This document shows, in pieces, positions 43,377 through 52,221 of a stretch of DNA of 64,000 nt. Position numbers and translations under genes: made by a program. Source of the stretch: Paracoccaceae bacterium (GTDB lineage: Bacteria; Pseudomonadota; Alphaproteobacteria; Rhodobacterales; Rhodobacteraceae). The stretch's first letter is position 1; each line of letters starts with the position of its first letter. The stretch lies in assembly GCA_947461435.1 (NCBI GenBank), contig CANHLE010000003.1, forward strand, positions 31,121-95,120, written 5' to 3'. A model generated the notes under the pieces. The model saw only the letters and a program-made list of their open reading frames with translations, did not search any database and was not told the origin of the DNA.

Positions 43377-44255
43377 TTATTCCCCACCGCCCAATTGGTG
43401 CACGTAAGTGGCAACAGCGTTGATTTCCGCCGGGTTTAGGCCCGAGGCACCGCGGTAGTCTTGCGACCAAGCCGGCATGACCCCGAAGCGGGCAAGCGTT
43501 ACGGTTTGCGTCAGCGTTTTTGCATCGCCGCCGTAAAGCCAGATGGCATCTGTCAGCGTCGGGGAGCCGAATTCGCGGTTTCCTTCGGCTTTCTCGCCGT
43601 GGCAGACCGCACAATTTTCCGCAAACAGGGCAGCACCGGTTGTGGCAAGCGCGGCGTCATGTTCCTGCCCTGAAATGGCCAGCACGTGATTGACCAAAGC
43701 CTGAATCTCTTCTGGGGTCAGAATTTCACCAAAGGCGGGCATTTGCGAATAGCGCGTGTCGGGGGATTGTTCGTTTCGCACGCCATTTGTCACGGTATAG
43801 GCGATATCCGTGATGGCCCCACCCCAAAGCCAATCATTATCCAAAAGGTTTGGATAACCCTTGCCGCCGGCCGCCCCTGCGCCGTGGCACTGCGAGCAAT
43901 TGGCCCGAAAGATGGCTGCCCCTGCGTTAACCGCAAAGCCGTGCAGTTCGGGACTTGAGTCAATTGTCGTCAGATCTACTGCGGCGAGCGCCGTCATCAT
44001 GCCGGCATTTGACGCTTCGACTGCCGCGATATCAGCGGCCACTTCGGCCCGTGTAGAAAATCCCAATAGTCCTGGTGTCGCCCCGGTCAACAAAGGCCAG
44101 GCCGGATACGCGATTGCATAACCAATCCCCCAAATGATGGTGGCATACAGCGTCCAGACCCACCACCGGGGAAGGGGGTTGTTCAACTCTTCGATACCGT
44201 CCCAAACATGGCCGGTCGTGGTAACTTCGCGTTCGCGGTCAATCGGTTTCTTCAT
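43377..44255 (-). CDS. ccoP: Cytochrome cbb3 oxidase subunit III (dihaem CcoP)
   Basis: A 292-residue membrane-anchored dihaem c-type cytochrome that passes electrons into cbb3 oxidase. The N-terminus (DREREVTTTGHVWDGIEELN) and NPLPRWWVWTLYATIIWGIGY lead into one transmembrane helix at about 30-55. Two CxxCH haem sites are CSQCHGAGAAGGKGYPNL and CAVCHGEKAEGN, with axial Met in SQMPAFGEIL and GVMPAWSQDY. ATG at 44255 overlaps the end of ccoQ by 4 nt. It is last of the ccoNOQP unit. Confidence 0.96.
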   Translation of the reverse strand: MKKPIDREREVTTTGHVWDGIEELNNPLPRWWVWTLYATIIWGIGYAIAYPAWPLLTGATPGLLGFSTRAEVAADIAAVEASNAGMMTALAAVDLTTIDSSPELHGFAVNAGAAIFRANCSQCHGAGAAGGKGYPNLLDNDWLWGGAITDIAYTVTNGVRNEQSPDTRYSQMPAFGEILTPEEIQALVNHVLAISGQEHDAALATTGAALFAENCAVCHGEKAEGNREFGSPTLTDAIWLYGGDAKTLTQTVTLARFGVMPAWSQDYRGASGLNPAEINAVATYVHQLGGGE

Positions 44256-44437
44256 GATTTCAGACCTTTCCGGCTGGCAGGCGCATCATCGTGGGCAAAT
44301 GGCACAAGGGCCGCAGCCTGTTGAGCCCGAGCAGAGCCGGGGCGCCACGACCATAGGATTGCGCCGACGAAGAAGCCGAACATTCCGATAAGAAACCAGC
44401 TGTCGGCAAATTCCCGCAGCAGGGTGTAAACGTCCAT
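44252..44437 (-). CDS. ccoQ: Cytochrome cbb3 oxidase subunit CcoQ/FixQ
   Basis: A 61-residue single-helix membrane protein, the small subunit that stabilises cbb3 oxidase. The sequence MDVYTLLREFADSWFLIGMF, followed by FGFFVGAILWSWRPG, is typical: a short amphipathic start, one helix at about 15-31, then a polar tail. ATG at 44437 has GGAGG upstream. It lies between ccoO and ccoP in the usual NOQP order and overlaps ccoP by 4 nt. Confidence 0.93.
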   Translation of the reverse strand: MDVYTLLREFADSWFLIGMFGFFVGAILWSWRPGSARAQQAAALVPFAHDDAPASRKGLKS

Positions 44438-44447
44438 CTGTGGCCTC

Positions 44448-45173
44448 CTATCGGCTGGCATCGGGGGTGAAGGTCGAAAAATCGACCAAGGTGCCAAGCA
44501 TTTGCAAATAGGCAATCAAGGCATCCATTTCGGACACGCCCGGCACGCCGTCAAAGCTGCGGACGGAAGATTTGGGATAGCGTTCTTGCAAGCCGGAATA
44601 ATCGTTGTCCGGGTTAGCTTGGAGCGCGAAATCTGCCTTGGCATTCGCGATCATGTCATCGCTGTAGGGCACGCCCACCATGCGGTGGGTTGCCATTAGA
44701 TCGCCAATATATTTTCCGTCCAGCGGTCGATCCAAGAGGAAAGCATATTTCGGCATCACAGATTCGGGCACCACGACCTGCGGATTGCTGAGATGGTCGA
44801 CGTGCCAGCTATCCGAGTAGCGCCCGCCCACCCGTGCCAGATCCGGCCCGGTGCGTTTGGATCCCCATTGAAACGGATGATCATACATGGATTCGGCCGC
44901 GAGGCTGTAATGGCCATACCGTTCAACCTCGTCGCGCATCGGACGGATCATCTGGCTGTGGCACAGATAGCATCCTTCGCGAATATAGATCTCGCGGCCA
45001 GCCAGTTCGAGCGGTGTGTAGGGACGCATCCCGTCGACGGTTTCGATGGTGTTTTGCAAATAGAAAAGTGGGGCGATTTCAACGATGCCCCCGATAGAGA
45101 CAACCAAAAGGCTGCCAATCAGCAGATATGTCGCGTTGGTTTCGAGGATTTTGTGACGGTCAAGAAAAGCCAT
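44448..45173 (-). CDS. ccoO: Cytochrome cbb3 oxidase subunit II (monohaem CcoO)
   Basis: A 241-residue membrane-anchored c-type cytochrome of cbb3 oxidase. One N-terminal transmembrane helix (about 15-37) is followed by the haem site [21 protein letters not shown]; the axial Met is expected in [14 protein letters not shown]. The segments [20 protein letters not shown] and [21 protein letters not shown] are highly typical. ATG at 45173 is preferred because it gives the standard [13 protein letters not shown] opening. It follows ccoN after 11 nt and precedes ccoQ by 10 nt. Confidence 0.96.
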   Translation of the reverse strand: MAFLDRHKILETNATYLLIGSLLVVSIGGIVEIAPLFYLQNTIETVDGMRPYTPLELAGREIYIREGCYLCHSQMIRPMRDEVERYGHYSLAAESMYDHPFQWGSKRTGPDLARVGGRYSDSWHVDHLSNPQVVVPESVMPKYAFLLDRPLDGKYIGDLMATHRMVGVPYSDDMIANAKADFALQANPDNDYSGLQERYPKSSVRSFDGVPGVSEMDALIAYLQMLGTLVDFSTFTPDASR

Positions 45174-45184
45174 GTCCTTGCTCC

Positions 45185-46777
45185 TTATTCGGCTGGGGTG
45201 GCAAGGGCCACGGGCTGGCGTTTGCCAAAGGCCGTCATCCACAGGTTATAGGTCATGATCAACGCCCCGGTGAGGTACATGACTCCCCCAAGACCGCGCA
45301 CGACATACATCGGGAACTTTGCGGCCACGGTGTCGGCGAAGGAGTTCACAAGGAACCCGTTTGCATCCACCTCGCGCCACATCAGACCTTCCATGATCCC
45401 CGTGACCCACATCGATGAGGCGTATAAAATGATGCCAATCGTGGCGAGCCAGAAGTGCCAGTTCACCAAGCTGAGGCTGTACAACCTGTCGCGATTCCAC
45501 AAACGAGGTGTCAGGAAATAGAGCGATGCAAAGGTGATCATTCCGTTCCAGCCCAAGGCACCGGAATGGACATGGCCGATGGTCCAGTCTGTGTAGTGCG
45601 ACAATGAGTTGACGGCCCGGATCGACATCATCGGCCCTTCAAAGGTGCTCATCCCATAAAAGCCCAATGAAATGACCATCATGCGCAAGATCGGGTCGGT
45701 CCTGATCTTGTCCCAAGCACCGGACAGCGTCATCAGACCGTTGATCATGCCGCCCCACGATGGCATCCACAGGATCACCGAGAAAACCATGCCAAGGGTC
45801 GACGCCCAATCAGGCAAGGCGGTATAGTGCAAATGGTGTGGTCCGGCCCAAATGTACAAGAAAATCAGGGCCCAGAAGTGGATTATGGATAGTTTATAGC
45901 TATAGATCGGTTTTCCGGCCTGTTTGGGAACAAAGTAATACATCATCCCCAAGAAGCCGGCGGTCAGGAAAAAGCCGACGGCATTATGTCCATACCACCA
46001 CTGGGTCATGGCACTTTGCACACCCGAAAACACCTGAACAGAGCGCGATCCAAACAGACTGACCGGGATCGCGAGGTTATTGACCAGATGGAGCATCGCG
46101 ACGGTGACGATCATCGCGAGAAAGAACCAATTGGCGACATAGATATGCGGCTCTCGGCGTGTCATCAGCGTGCCAAGGAAGGTTATGAGATAGGCCACCC
46201 ATACGACTGTCAACCACAGGTCGACGTACCATTCGGGTTCGGCATATTCGAGCCCTTGGGTAACCCCCATCAAGTAGCCCGTGGCGGCCAGAACGATGAA
46301 AAGTTGGTAGCCCCAGAAGACAAACCAACCCAGATTGCCCCCCCAAAGCCGAACGGCGCAGGTTCGTTGGACGATGTAAAACGAGGTGGCGATCAAGGCG
46401 TTGCCGCCGAAGGCGAAAACAACGGCTGACGTGTGAAGCGGACGTAGACGGCCAAAATTGCCGAACCCTTGCAAGACTTCAAAGTTCAGCGACGGAAAGG
46501 CCAATTGGAACGCAATTATGACGCCCACGAGAAACCCCGCGAGGCCCCAGAACGTTGTCGCAATAACGCCGGCGCGTATCACCGCGTCATTGTATCCGGC
46601 GGGGGCGGGGCCTTTGCCCTCGTCCATATGGCGCACGGTCCACAGGAACATGCCGGCCGCGACAAGCATCACGATTATGGCGTGAACCTGATATCCGATG
46701 TCGCGCGCCCAGTTTGCGGCGATTGCTGCGGCAAGGGCGATCAGCCCCAGCGCAACAATCTTGATCCAATCCCACAT
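45185..46777 (-). CDS. ccoN: Cytochrome cbb3 oxidase catalytic subunit I (CcoN)
   Basis: A 530-residue haem-copper oxidase subunit, the oxygen-reducing and proton-pumping core of high-affinity cbb3 oxidase. Twelve transmembrane segments are expected. Haem and CuB ligands are seen in [14 protein letters not shown] (low-spin haem His), [19 protein letters not shown] (CuB His plus the Tyr typical of C-type enzymes), [16 protein letters not shown] (two CuB His) and [13 protein letters not shown] (haem ligands). ATG at 46777 gives [20 protein letters not shown], matching Rhodobacter CcoN; readings further left are not conserved. FNR-type boxes lie 100-143 nt upstream. Confidence 0.96.
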   Translation of the reverse strand: MWDWIKIVALGLIALAAAIAANWARDIGYQVHAIIVMLVAAGMFLWTVRHMDEGKGPAPAGYNDAVIRAGVIATTFWGLAGFLVGVIIAFQLAFPSLNFEVLQGFGNFGRLRPLHTSAVVFAFGGNALIATSFYIVQRTCAVRLWGGNLGWFVFWGYQLFIVLAATGYLMGVTQGLEYAEPEWYVDLWLTVVWVAYLITFLGTLMTRREPHIYVANWFFLAMIVTVAMLHLVNNLAIPVSLFGSRSVQVFSGVQSAMTQWWYGHNAVGFFLTAGFLGMMYYFVPKQAGKPIYSYKLSIIHFWALIFLYIWAGPHHLHYTALPDWASTLGMVFSVILWMPSWGGMINGLMTLSGAWDKIRTDPILRMMVISLGFYGMSTFEGPMMSIRAVNSLSHYTDWTIGHVHSGALGWNGMITFASLYFLTPRLWNRDRLYSLSLVNWHFWLATIGIILYASSMWVTGIMEGLMWREVDANGFLVNSFADTVAAKFPMYVVRGLGGVMYLTGALIMTYNLWMTAFGKRQPVALATPAE

Positions 46778-46875
46778 GGCTCGATCTCTCCTTGGCTGAA
46801 TGCCCGGATCTGTTGCTGATGCAAAAGATCCAAGCCTGATGCCGGCAGGTTTCACATAGGCGTGATCCCGCCGCT

Positions 46876-46889
46876 TTGATCTGCATCAA
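46876..46889. promoter_or_regulatory. FNR/FnrL-type box, ccoN side
   Basis: TTGATctgcATCAA, an exact FNR consensus, 99 nt before the ccoN start. It is the nearer of two boxes to ccoN and is inferred to activate ccoNOQP at low oxygen. Confidence 0.87.
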
Positions 46890-46906
46890 TCGATCCGGCC
46901 GATCTG

Positions 46907-46920
46907 TTGATGCAGATCAA
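46907..46920. promoter_or_regulatory. FNR/FnrL-type box, usp side
   Basis: TTGATgcagATCAA, a second exact consensus centred 31 bp from the first and 59 nt before the universal stress gene. The spacing, about three helical turns, puts both on the same DNA face. It probably serves usp and may also add to ccoN control. Confidence 0.87.
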
Positions 46921-46978
46921 TGCTTTGGAACTCCCCCTGCGCCATACAGTTCAGGCAAGGCTGCAATGGAGATTTGCG

Positions 46979-47818
46979 ATGACCATCAAGACGGTAAGTG
47001 TGACGATCAGCGATGTGGCAAGCGATGGGCCAGCCTTGGCCGCCGCCGCCGCGATCGCGCTGCGCGAAGATGCGCATCTCAATGTGTTTTGCATCGGTGT
47101 GGATCCGGTCCGTTATGCCGATATGCCCACCGGAAGCATTATGTTGATGGACGTAGGCCACGACGCTGCTGTTGGCCAGTCTGAAGCCTTGGCCAATTGG
47201 GCGCGATCATCTTTGCCGATGGATCTTGATAAATCCACAGTTCAAAGCGTTGTCATTCCCCAGATGGGTTTGGATTCCTCGGTATCACGGCTCATCCGAT
47301 ACAGTGATCTGATCGTAGCCGCCAAGCCTTACGGCAAAGGGCATTCTGCGTGGCAAGTTGCCCTTCTGGACGCCGCTTTATTTGGTACATCAGCGCCGGT
47401 GTTGATTGTTCCCGATCTGGCATTTGACTTCGCGCAGGGTCCGGCCCGCGTGATGGTGGCATGGGATGAAAGCGACGAAGCTATGTCATCGGTTCACAAG
47501 GCCCTGCCCTTGGTCAGCGCGGCAACGCGTGTTGATGTTGTTCAGGTGGACCCGTCTCATCAGTCTGAAGAACGTTCCGATCCCGGCGGATTGCTGTCCG
47601 TGTTTCTTGCCCGCCACGGTCTAAAAGCCGAAGTTTCGATTTTGTCCCGAAGCTTGCCCAAAGTGTCGGACGTGCTTTTGCGTTTCGCACGAGAACATGA
47701 CGCGCAAATGATTGTAATGGGGGCTTATGGGCATTCGCGTTTGCGCGAAGCTATTTTGGGCGGGGCCACCCGGGACATGCTGGAAAATATGGAAATTCCT
47801 GTGCTGATGTCGCGGTAG
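46979..47818 (+). CDS. Universal stress protein (tandem Usp)
   Basis: A 279-residue protein with two Usp domains. The second is clear: VMVAWDESDEAMSSVHKALP and, near the end, AQMIVMGAYGHSRLREAILG followed by GATRDMLENMEIPVLMS, the G-2x-G-9x-G(S/T) nucleotide-binding pattern. A Usp gene divergent from ccoN is usual in Rhodobacter. It follows an exact FNR-type box, so induction at low oxygen is likely. ATG at 46979 with GGAG upstream; readings further left start inside the FNR box. The exact role of these Usp proteins is unclear. Confidence 0.9.
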   Translation: MTIKTVSVTISDVASDGPALAAAAAIALREDAHLNVFCIGVDPVRYADMPTGSIMLMDVGHDAAVGQSEALANWARSSLPMDLDKSTVQSVVIPQMGLDSSVSRLIRYSDLIVAAKPYGKGHSAWQVALLDAALFGTSAPVLIVPDLAFDFAQGPARVMVAWDESDEAMSSVHKALPLVSAATRVDVVQVDPSHQSEERSDPGGLLSVFLARHGLKAEVSILSRSLPKVSDVLLRFAREHDAQMIVMGAYGHSRLREAILGGATRDMLENMEIPVLMSR

Positions 47819-48026
47819 CCTGCGCAAATTGCAGCTTTTCAGCCCATTGCGCGGCGATGCCTGCGCGGGTGGGGAAATTGGCGGAGGCTGCATCGGCCGC
47901 AAGGCAATTTTAATCGAGCGTTAGACACTCTAAAATTAAACAGACTTCTATCAATCTGTAAGCCATTAGTGTAACGCTGATTGACATGGGTATTGGCTTG
48001 TCAGATGAAAATCGCAAGCGGCCCTA

Positions 48027-48791
48027 TTGGATGATCACAAAGTGGAAGAGCGTTTGAAGTCTGGAAGTGTTTCAATCGACTTCATAGAAACACAGGCTGA
48101 GCATAAAGAGCTAGGTTACTCGATTGATATTCGTGTCCCCTTAAATGCTACTCACAGACCGGCCGTAAAGGATTTCCTCAACGGCCGCTACTATGAAAAT
48201 TTTTCGCATATTTCATTCACGAAAATCCTGAATTACAAAAAAAATATATCGGTCGTTCACGCAGGGGCTTTTTTCGGAGATATGTTGCACACTTATGCTC
48301 AGGTTGCGAAGATCGTTTACGCATTTGAACCTGTGTTAGATAACTTTGTTCTAGCAAAGAATAATATTGCGCGAATGGGCTTGAATAACATCATAATGAT
48401 TAACGCTGGTTTGAGCGACAAATCAGATTTGGGTGTAATCAAGACCAGCGATGCACAGGGTAGATTTGCCGGCGGTGGATCAGAATTTGTTCAGCCTTAT
48501 CAGGCGGTCGGAGGTTCTTTTGAGACCGTTCCAATCTTTAGAATTGATGATTTGCCGATTTATGAAATCGGACTGCTTCAGCTTGACGTAGAGAACCATG
48601 AACTGCAGGCACTTAGGGGTGCTGTCAATTTGATTGCTACATGTCGGCCAATTATTTTAATTGAAGACAATAATAACTGCTGCGCTGACTTTCTAAAAAT
48701 TCAAGGCTATGAATTCGTTTTTGGCGCGAGTGGCCTGAAATACTGGGCTCTACCTGAGGATCTGGTTTTTGTGTCAAGTTTGCGCCCTTAG
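48027..48791 (+). CDS. FkbM-family methyltransferase, AT-rich gene
   Basis: A 254-residue SAM-dependent methyltransferase of the FkbM type. The SAM motif region is ISVVHAGAFFGDMLHTYAQV followed by IVYAFEPVLDNFVLAKNNI, where AFEP is diagnostic. VPIFRIDDLPIYEIGLLQLDVENHELQALRGA follows (its DVENHE block is the usual D-x-E/G region). FkbM enzymes often methylate sugars or nodulation-type molecules. Base composition is visibly AT-rich against neighbours, which suggests transfer. The start is uncertain: TTG 48027 or GTG 48042 (codon 6). An ATG at 48005 in another frame stops after nine codons, so an N-terminal frameshift is possible. Confidence 0.75.
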   Translation: MDDHKVEERLKSGSVSIDFIETQAEHKELGYSIDIRVPLNATHRPAVKDFLNGRYYENFSHISFTKILNYKKNISVVHAGAFFGDMLHTYAQVAKIVYAFEPVLDNFVLAKNNIARMGLNNIIMINAGLSDKSDLGVIKTSDAQGRFAGGGSEFVQPYQAVGGSFETVPIFRIDDLPIYEIGLLQLDVENHELQALRGAVNLIATCRPIILIEDNNNCCADFLKIQGYEFVFGASGLKYWALPEDLVFVSSLRP

Positions 48792-49236
48792 ATCCGACCG
48801 TCGGTAGGCGCCCCCGCTTGTTAGAGAGATATAAAGTTGCCTATTACGCAGAGGGCAGACTTTGTGCTTGATTGGACACAAACGTCGCGAACGACGTAAA
48901 GGATCCCATACTGGTTCAAGAATATCTTAATTCGGGCCTAGAGATCGCATGACGTTGCGAGTCTGCACTGGTCAACACCAGTTCACATGCTACCAACGGT
49001 AAGCGACAATGATTAATTTTGTCATGGGAAGCCCTGTGTCGATGGAATCAGTCCATTGATCATGAGTACGTTGTTCATTTCGGTGATTCGGGCCTAATCG
49101 CTGGCCTGAGGAACCTTAGGCCAAATCCAGATATTCAGAGTCTTCGGGAGGCCTCATGTTTCGGAGTAACTACCGCTTGACGGCCTAATCTTCGAGGCCG
49201 TGCCAGATCAATATCGCCCACGTTCAATTGAAAAGT
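48792..49236. other. 445-base gene-poor stretch
   Basis: No coding frame with conserved sequence was found on either strand. Composition is intermediate between the AT-rich gene to the left and the GC-rich ABC genes to the right. A small hairpin, ACTGGT-CAAC-ACCAGT, occurs near 48970-48985. It may be remains of older genes, but nothing can be identified. Confidence 0.5.
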
Positions 49237-50343
49237 TCAGGCCGGAACCGGTTCCAAGACAATGCCGCGCGCCAAGAGACGCTTTCCCGTTTCGGCGTCG
49301 AACAGATGCACGGCGTCCATAGCGACTTTGATGCCCATTGGAACGCCGGCTTTCACTTTTGGCTTGTCTGCGGACAAAACGGACACCGTCAGATCCTCGA
49401 ACCGAAAGTGGTAGAGACGGGCGTTCCCAAGTTCTTCTGCAAAGTCAAAGACCGCATCGAATGAACCCGATCCAGCAGGGACGATAGAAAGAGCTTCGGG
49501 GCGAATTCCGATTTGCGCGAGTTTTCCGTCATGCGCCGCGGCGACATGTGCGGGTAGCGTGATCCGCTCGCCGTTGGCCAGCATGGCCGCAGCCGGGGTG
49601 GCAGAAATCTGCCCCGACAGAAAGTTCATCGCGGGCGAGCCGATAAAGCCGGCGACATAAATGCTCGCTGGATGATGATAGACATCTTCTGGCGCGCCGA
49701 TCTGTTCGATCACACCCTTGTTCATCACGACCAGACGGTCGGCCAAAGTCATTCCCTCTTGTTGGTCATGGGTAACGAAGATCGAGGTGGCCCGGATCCG
49801 GTTGTGAATCCGGCGAATTTCCTGGCGCATCTGGACGCGCAGTTTGGCATCCAAATTGGACAAAGGTTCATCAAACAGGAATACCTTGGGCTCTCGGATA
49901 ATGGCGCGGGCCATTGCCACACGCTGACGTTGACCGCCAGAAAGCTGGCCGGGACGGCGGTCAAGGAATTCCGTCAAGCCGACAGACGCTGCCACGGAAC
50001 TGACCTTGGTGGCGCGTTCCATTTTGGGCAATCCCGCAACTTTCAGCGCATAGCCGATGTTTTCGGCCACCGTCATGTGGGGATACAGGGCGTAGTTCTG
50101 GAACACCATCGCACAGCCGCGTTCATGAGGCTCTAGGTCGTTGACAGGTTTGTCATCGATCAAAATCGTCCCGGCAGTTACAGATTCCAACCCGGCAATC
50201 ATTCGCAAGAGGGTGGATTTGCCGCAGCCCGACGGCCCAAGGATGACGATGAATTCGCCCGTCGAAACCTCGAGGTTGACGCCATGCACAACTTCGCTGT
50301 TGGCATAGGATTTGCGGACCTGCTTGATTGATATGTTCGCCAT
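49237..50343 (-). CDS. ugpC: ABC transporter ATPase, UgpC/MsmK type
   Basis: A 368-residue ATPase for a carbohydrate-type (CUT1) importer. Walker A is GPSGCGKST, the signature [15 protein letters not shown], Walker [17 protein letters not shown], and the switch His lies in [14 protein letters not shown]. The C-terminal TOBE domain runs from about residue 240 ([22 protein letters not shown]). It ends the ugpB-A-E-C gene order, which supports a glycerol-3-phosphate or glycerophosphodiester role. The gene name is by operon likeness; this ATPase type is often shared by several sugar importers. Confidence 0.82.
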   Translation of the reverse strand: MANISIKQVRKSYANSEVVHGVNLEVSTGEFIVILGPSGCGKSTLLRMIAGLESVTAGTILIDDKPVNDLEPHERGCAMVFQNYALYPHMTVAENIGYALKVAGLPKMERATKVSSVAASVGLTEFLDRRPGQLSGGQRQRVAMARAIIREPKVFLFDEPLSNLDAKLRVQMRQEIRRIHNRIRATSIFVTHDQQEGMTLADRLVVMNKGVIEQIGAPEDVYHHPASIYVAGFIGSPAMNFLSGQISATPAAAMLANGERITLPAHVAAAHDGKLAQIGIRPEALSIVPAGSGSFDAVFDFAEELGNARLYHFRFEDLTVSVLSADKPKVKAGVPMGIKVAMDAVHLFDAETGKRLLARGIVLEPVPA

Positions 50344-50352
50344 TCCGGCCTC

Positions 50353-51279
50353 CTATTTGTCGGTATTGATCAGGCCGCGCACGAACCAGCGCTGCATGAA
50401 GACCACCACCACGATGGGTGGCAGCATGACGATCAGTGTGCCCGCCATGGCGATATGCCATTTGGGCACTTCGCCCCCGGTGGCAGAGAATTTCGGGACC
50501 AGTCGGCTAAGTTCGACCGCGATCATGGCGTAGGACTGGTCGGTGACGACCAACAAAGGCCAAAGGTACTGGTTCCAGGCATAGACGAACATGATGGTCG
50601 CCAAGGCCGCGATATTGGTGCGTGACAGGGGGATCAACACGTCCCACAGAAATCGCAAAGGGCCAGCGCCGTCCATCTTGGCGGCCTCAACCAACTCTTC
50701 TGGAATGGTCAGGTAAAATTGACGGTACAAGAATGTGCCTGTGGCGGTCGCGACCAAAGGCATGATGAGGCCCGCGTAGGAGTTGAGCAGGTTCCATTCC
50801 AGCTTCACCTCAATTCCCGATAAGGCGTTGATGATCCATGTAATTCCGCTCAGATCCAACAAGGTTTGGAAGGGCAATAGGGCATTGGCGGCCACCGCAT
50901 AGGTTGGCACAATTCGCACTTCCAAGGGCAGCATGAGGGTGATGAAAATCAGCCAGAAGATCGGCATTTTCAGGCGATGGTCGAAAAAGACGATGCCAAA
51001 GGCGGTGATGCAGGACATGACGATCTTGCCGGTCATCACGCCCATCGCCACGATAAAAGTCGTGACAAATCTGTCGCCGAGGTGACCTTTTTCCCAAGCC
51101 GCCTGCAAGTTGACCCACAGCTGGTCGCCCGGCAAAAGGTTGGGCGGCACGGCGACGACATCTTGAAGCGAATGCGAGGCTGCCACGATCACCAGGTACA
51201 TCGGCAGCAGCATCAAAAGCAATCCGACTGCCAGTATCGCATGGGTGGCAATGTTCAAAAGTGGGGTGCGTTCGATCAT
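50353..51279 (-). CDS. ugpE: ABC transporter permease, UgpE type
   Basis: A 308-residue inner-membrane permease with six transmembrane helices. The EAA loop that contacts the ATPase is EELVEAAKMDGAGPLRFLWDVLIP, shown by EAAKMDGAGPLRFL. VAASHSLQDVVAVPPNLLPG near the start and YAWNQYLWPLLVV, then FSATGGEVPKWHIAMAGTLI near the end, are UgpE-like and go beyond generic CUT1 permeases. The ATG at 51279 overlaps the end of ugpA. It forms a heterodimer with UgpA. Confidence 0.88.
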   Translation of the reverse strand: MIERTPLLNIATHAILAVGLLLMLLPMYLVIVAASHSLQDVVAVPPNLLPGDQLWVNLQAAWEKGHLGDRFVTTFIVAMGVMTGKIVMSCITAFGIVFFDHRLKMPIFWLIFITLMLPLEVRIVPTYAVAANALLPFQTLLDLSGITWIINALSGIEVKLEWNLLNSYAGLIMPLVATATGTFLYRQFYLTIPEELVEAAKMDGAGPLRFLWDVLIPLSRTNIAALATIMFVYAWNQYLWPLLVVTDQSYAMIAVELSRLVPKFSATGGEVPKWHIAMAGTLIVMLPPIVVVVFMQRWFVRGLINTDK

Positions 51280-52157
51280 GTGTAATGCACCTTACGTTCG
51301 ATATAGCGGAATTGGACAAAGGTCAGGGCGATCACCAGTAACATCAAGATGATCGACTGGGCCGCTGCGCCCGAGTAGTCCAAACCCTGAAAACCGTCGT
51401 TGAAAATCTTGTAAACCATGAGGTTGGTGGCACGGGAGGGCCCGCCGGCCGTCATGGTATCGACGATCCCAAAGCTGTCGGTGAAGCTGTCGGTGATGTT
51501 GATCACCAGCACGAAGAAGAAGGTCGGTGCCAACAGGGGCAGTTGTATGTCGCGCATCCTGCGAAGGACGCGAGCCCCATCCATTGCGCCGGCCTCTATC
51601 AACGAGCGGGGGATTGATTGCAGGCCTGCCAGGAAGAAGATGAAGTTATAAGCCACCTGTTTCCAAGCGCCTGCGATGATCACCATCGCCATGGCCTGAT
51701 TGCCATTTTCGACCGGATTCCAGATTTCCGGGAACATCTGGTTCACGAACATCATGATTCCGGCGCCGGGGCTAAAGATAAAGCGAAACGCCAAACCAAC
51801 GGCCGGGGCGGCAATGGCGTAGGGCCAGATCATGCCGATCTTGTATACTTTGTAGCCCGAAAGTTGGCGGTCAGCGAATATCGCGAGCGTCAGTGCCATG
51901 CCCACAGCCAAGGTCGTGGAGCCAATCGCATAGACGATCGAAACCCAGATGGACGCCCAATAAAGACTGTCCCCAAGGATCGCCTTGAAATTGTCAAACC
52001 CGACCCAAGTGTTTCCCCCGCCCCAAGGTTGTTCGAGCGTGAAGGCCCAATAGAGCGCTTGAGCCGTGGGGAAGTAGAAGAAGGTGAATACGATGATCAA
52101 CTGCGGTGCAACCAGCAGGGCCGCAATCCAGTTGTTCTTGTAGTAGGCGCGACGCAT
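51276..52157 (-). CDS. ugpA: ABC transporter permease, UgpA type
   Basis: A 293-residue permease with six transmembrane helices. PQLIIVFTFFYFPTAQALYW, VYKIGMIWPYAIAAPAVGLA and FRFIFSPGAGIMM match UgpA well. The EAA loop is SLIEAGAMDGARVLRRMRDI. ATG at 52157 gives MRRAYYKNNWIAALLVAPQL, close to known UgpA openings; the longer open frame to 52280 crosses the terminator-like hairpin and is not used. A hairpin with T-run stands between ugpB and this gene, and ugpE overlaps its end by 4 nt. Confidence 0.88.
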   Translation of the reverse strand: MRRAYYKNNWIAALLVAPQLIIVFTFFYFPTAQALYWAFTLEQPWGGGNTWVGFDNFKAILGDSLYWASIWVSIVYAIGSTTLAVGMALTLAIFADRQLSGYKVYKIGMIWPYAIAAPAVGLAFRFIFSPGAGIMMFVNQMFPEIWNPVENGNQAMAMVIIAGAWKQVAYNFIFFLAGLQSIPRSLIEAGAMDGARVLRRMRDIQLPLLAPTFFFVLVINITDSFTDSFGIVDTMTAGGPSRATNLMVYKIFNDGFQGLDYSGAAAQSIILMLLVIALTFVQFRYIERKVHYT

Positions 52158-52175
52158 CGGCGGACCCTCAAATTG

Positions 52176-52205
52176 AAAACCCCTCCGACCTTGTGGTCGA
52201 AGGGG
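52176..52205 (-). terminator. Intercistronic terminator between ugpB and ugpA
   Basis: On the coding strand, CCCCT plus CGACC arms (52180-52190) pair with GGTCG plus AGGGG (52195-52205) around a 4-nt loop with one mismatch, and TTTT follows (52176-52179 read in reverse). It would reduce transcription past the binding-protein gene, giving more UgpB than permease. Confidence 0.8.
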
Positions 52206-52221
52206 GCAGGGTGAGTTCAAA

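Noticed and set aside
47819..47905. Minus-strand coding remnant next to the usp gene
   Set aside because: A short protein-like run (FPTRAGIAAQWAEKLQF) can be read, but it continues into antisense of usp and has no start; too short to support.
48005..48034. Nine-codon frame overlapping the FkbM start as a leader peptide
   Set aside because: No ribosome site or regulatory residues; more likely chance or a trace of a frameshifted start.
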